From Duganella sp. BJB480 (GTDB lineage: Bacteria > Pseudomonadota > Gammaproteobacteria > Burkholderiales > Burkholderiaceae_D), in contig QVIN01000005.1 of NCBI GenBank assembly GCA_003416985.1, positions 558,001 through 622,000 on the forward strand: DNA of 64,000 nt, written 5' to 3'. The position numbers and the translations under genes are program-made. Positions 61,916 through 64,000 of the stretch are shown here, piece after piece (the stretch's first letter is position 1; the number at the start of each line of letters is the position of its first letter). The notes under the pieces are model-generated. The model did no database searches. It worked only from the letters and a program-made list of their open reading frames with translations, and was not told where the DNA came from.

Positions 61916-64000
61916 ATGCGATTCAAATCGATAGTGCCCGCGGCGTCGTGCCTGGCGGTGATGGTGTCGGGCCACGCGTTGGCCGGCACGTTTGAGAAGA
62001 CCGCCACCGGCGTCGTGGTCAAGCCTGATACCGGTGCGGCGAAAGAGGTGCGCCTCGAGGTCATGGCCGACAATATCATCCACGTGGTGAAGCTCGACCA
62101 ATCGGGCAAGGATCTCACGCCTTCGCTGATGACGGTGGCCGCTCCTGTTAGCGGTATCTTCAGCGTCGCGGCATCGGGCAAGGACAAGGTCACGCTGAAG
62201 GCGAAGAAGATCTCGGTGGCGGTATCGCTGGCGACGGGGCAGGTCCAGTTCTTCAACGCGGCCGGCAAGGCGTTCCTGAGCCAGGCCTCGGAGAGCATGG
62301 CGCCGGTCGATATCGGCGGCAAGCCGTTCATGGCGGTCAAGGAAGGCTTCAACCACGGCACCAGGGACGCCTACTACGGCCTGGGCCAGCACCAGAACGC
62401 GCAGATGAACCTCAACGGCGAAGACGTGCTGCTCATGCAGCACAATATGGCGATCGCCGTGCCGTTCGTGGTCTCGGACAAGAACTACGGCGTTTTGTGG
62501 GATAACAATTCGATCTCGCGCTTCGGCGACGCCAAGCCGTATGGCCCGATGGTGCGCGACCTGAAGGTGGTCGACGACGAAGGCAAGGCAGGCGGCCTGA
62601 CGGCGCGCTACTACATCGGCGGCAAGCTGGCGTTGACCCGCCACGAGAAGGACATCGCCTATCAGTACCTGAAGGACGTGGCCGAGAACTGGCCGAAGGA
62701 ACTGGGCGACATCAAAACGCTGAAGGACGTCAAGGTGGTCTGGGATGCGACGCTGAGCTCCGACAAGCCGGGCGTGCACAAGATGCAGCTGTATTCGTCG
62801 GACTACGCGACGCTGTCGGTGGACGGCAAGCAGGTGATGGACGTGTGGCGCCAGGGCTGGAATCCGTGGTATCACAACTTCGAGGTGAAGTTCGAGACCG
62901 GTAAGCCGGTCAAGCTGCACCTGGAGTGGAAGCCGTCCGGCGGCATGGTCGCGATCACGCACAACGATCCGCTGCCCGAACCGGAACGTCACTCGCTGAC
63001 CTTCTCGTCGGAAGTCGCACAGAGCATCAACTACTACGTCGTCAGCGGCGACAGCATGGACAAGGTCATCGCCGGCTATCGCCACCTGACCGGCCAGGCG
63101 CCGATGATGCCGAAGTGGGCCTACGGCTTCTGGCAGTCGCGCCAGCGCTACGAAACGCAGGAGCAGCTGCTTGGCGTGCTGCGCGAATATCGCAAGCAGG
63201 GCTGGCCGGTGGATAACATGGTGCAGGACTGGTTCTACTGGCCGCAGGACCAATGGGGCTCGCACGATTTCGACAAGGCGCGCTTCCCCGATCCGAAAGG
63301 GATGCTGGACGAGGCCCACAAGGCGCATGCGCGCGTGATGATTTCGATCTGGGGCAAGTTCTATTCGAACACCGACAACTACAAGGAGCTGGCGGCCAAG
63401 GGCCATATGTGGACCAAGAACGTCGAAGACGGCGCGCTTGACTGGGTGGGCCCAGGCTACAAGAACAGCCACTACGACCCGTACACCAAGGAAGCGCGCG
63501 ACATCTACTATCGCCAGATGAAGCCGAAGCTGATCGACCTGGGCTTCGACGCCTGGTGGATGGATAACACCGAGGCGGACGTGCTGTCCAATTCCCGGCC
63601 GGAGGACTTCAAGAAGCTGATCGGGCCAACCGTGTATGGTTTGGGCGAGATCACCTTCAATCCGTATAGCCTGGCGCATACCGAGGGCTTCTACCAGGGC
63701 CTGAAGCGCGACCAGCCGGACAAGCGCCAGTTCATCCTGTCGCGTTCCGGCTTCGCAGGCATCCAGCGCAATGCCACCGCGGTGTGGAGCGGCGATACGG
63801 CCAGCCGCTGGAACAACCTGTACGACCAGATATCGGCCGGCGTGAGCATTTCGATGTCGGGCATCCCGAACTGGACGCACGATATCGGCGGCTATGCGCA
63901 GGAAGAGCGTTACCAGGTCGGCGAAGTCGGTTCGGCGCAGGAAAACCGTGCCACCGGCGCGGCCAAGGGCAACCCGGAGGACATGAAGGAATGGCGCGAG
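61916..64000 (+). CDS. GH31 alpha-xylosidase with PA14 insert (3' end outside window)
   Basis: 695 codons are present and the frame is still open at the right edge. Start ATG at 61916 with GGAG upstream; a signal peptide (SIVPAASCLAVMVSGHALA) follows. GH31 landmarks: YYGLGQHQ, nucleophile D550 in DAWWMDNTEAD, acid/base D627 in VWSGDTASRW and WTHDIGG. A PA14-like domain (about 270-345: KVVWDATLSSDKPGVHKMQLYSSDYATLSVDGKQVMDVW) is inserted before the barrel, as in the Cellvibrio xyloglucan alpha-xylosidase Xyl31A. It would release xylose for XylFGH. Confidence 0.92.
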   Translation, partial: MRFKSIVPAASCLAVMVSGHALAGTFEKTATGVVVKPDTGAAKEVRLEVMADNIIHVVKLDQSGKDLTPSLMTVAAPVSGIFSVAASGKDKVTLKAKKISVAVSLATGQVQFFNAAGKAFLSQASESMAPVDIGGKPFMAVKEGFNHGTRDAYYGLGQHQNAQMNLNGEDVLLMQHNMAIAVPFVVSDKNYGVLWDNNSISRFGDAKPYGPMVRDLKVVDDEGKAGGLTARYYIGGKLALTRHEKDIAYQYLKDVAENWPKELGDIKTLKDVKVVWDATLSSDKPGVHKMQLYSSDYATLSVDGKQVMDVWRQGWNPWYHNFEVKFETGKPVKLHLEWKPSGGMVAITHNDPLPEPERHSLTFSSEVAQSINYYVVSGDSMDKVIAGYRHLTGQAPMMPKWAYGFWQSRQRYETQEQLLGVLREYRKQGWPVDNMVQDWFYWPQDQWGSHDFDKARFPDPKGMLDEAHKAHARVMISIWGKFYSNTDNYKELAAKGHMWTKNVEDGALDWVGPGYKNSHYDPYTKEARDIYYRQMKPKLIDLGFDAWWMDNTEADVLSNSRPEDFKKLIGPTVYGLGEITFNPYSLAHTEGFYQGLKRDQPDKRQFILSRSGFAGIQRNATAVWSGDTASRWNNLYDQISAGVSISMSGIPNWTHDIGGYAQEERYQVGEVGSAQENRATGAAKGNPEDMKEWRE

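Overview
The window is high-GC DNA with dense, tightly spaced genes. The protein families (T6SS with TssJ/K/L/M/A, 526-aa AceA, class I fumarase, XylFGH with an AraC-type XylR, TIGR01782-type TonB receptors) suggest a betaproteobacterium of the Burkholderiales, most likely Oxalobacteraceae (Massilia/Duganella/Janthinobacterium group). That assignment is inference from gene content, not from an rRNA.

Layout. (1) 1-16730, plus strand: the distal part of a type VI secretion cluster: clpV (3' part), vgrG, a MORN-repeat protein, a PAAR-like DUF4280 protein, tssJ, tssK, tssL, tssM and tssA. Embedded in it are an 84-aa membrane protein, a family-3 periplasmic binding protein, two divergent DAACS-family carriers, and a small formyltransferase. 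(2) 16735-21540: small unknown genes, an MscS channel with a cyclic-nucleotide-binding domain, a BrnTA toxin-antitoxin pair and tRNA-His. (3) 21579-26763: yqhA-fumarase-murI operon (minus) and divergent acs. (4) 26781-32416: tRNA-Ser(GGA) followed by a decayed phage-like or PICI-like element. It holds a tyrosine integrase with a Bro-N-like N terminus, an Arc-like repressor, an AlpA-like regulator, and a lambda-O-like replication gene carrying internal iterons. A dnaB stub is fused to the tail of a chromosomal oxidoreductase gene. (5) 32516-43301: housekeeping and accessory genes: udk, a marR-CPBP protease pair, a GNAT, isocitrate lyase, a GH24 lysozyme, a TAT-exported phospholipase C and a chemoreceptor. 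(6) 43416-64000: an MFS carrier, then a xyloglucan/xylose utilisation locus that runs off the right edge.

The xyloglucan/xylose locus. A secreted SGNH-GH74 protein would deacetylate and cut xyloglucan, and a TonB-dependent receptor would import the oligosaccharides. A GH35 beta-galactosidase and a GH31 alpha-xylosidase (with a PA14 insert) would trim them. XylFGH imports xylose, and a FAH-SDR fusion plus an IlvD/Edd dehydratase provide three of the five Weimberg-pathway steps. A 20-bp motif, identical at 17 positions, sits upstream of the three transcription units in fixed phase with a conserved CARAAT -10 element. It is a strong candidate for the XylR operator and ties these units into one regulon.

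The most unusual material is the binding protein plus two carriers inside the T6SS cluster, the XylR-type operator set, the FAH-SDR and SGNH-GH74 fusions, the phage-type origin, and the brnTA promoter, which predicts a leaderless message inside a perfect inverted repeat. No rRNA, CRISPR array or intact insertion sequence was seen.
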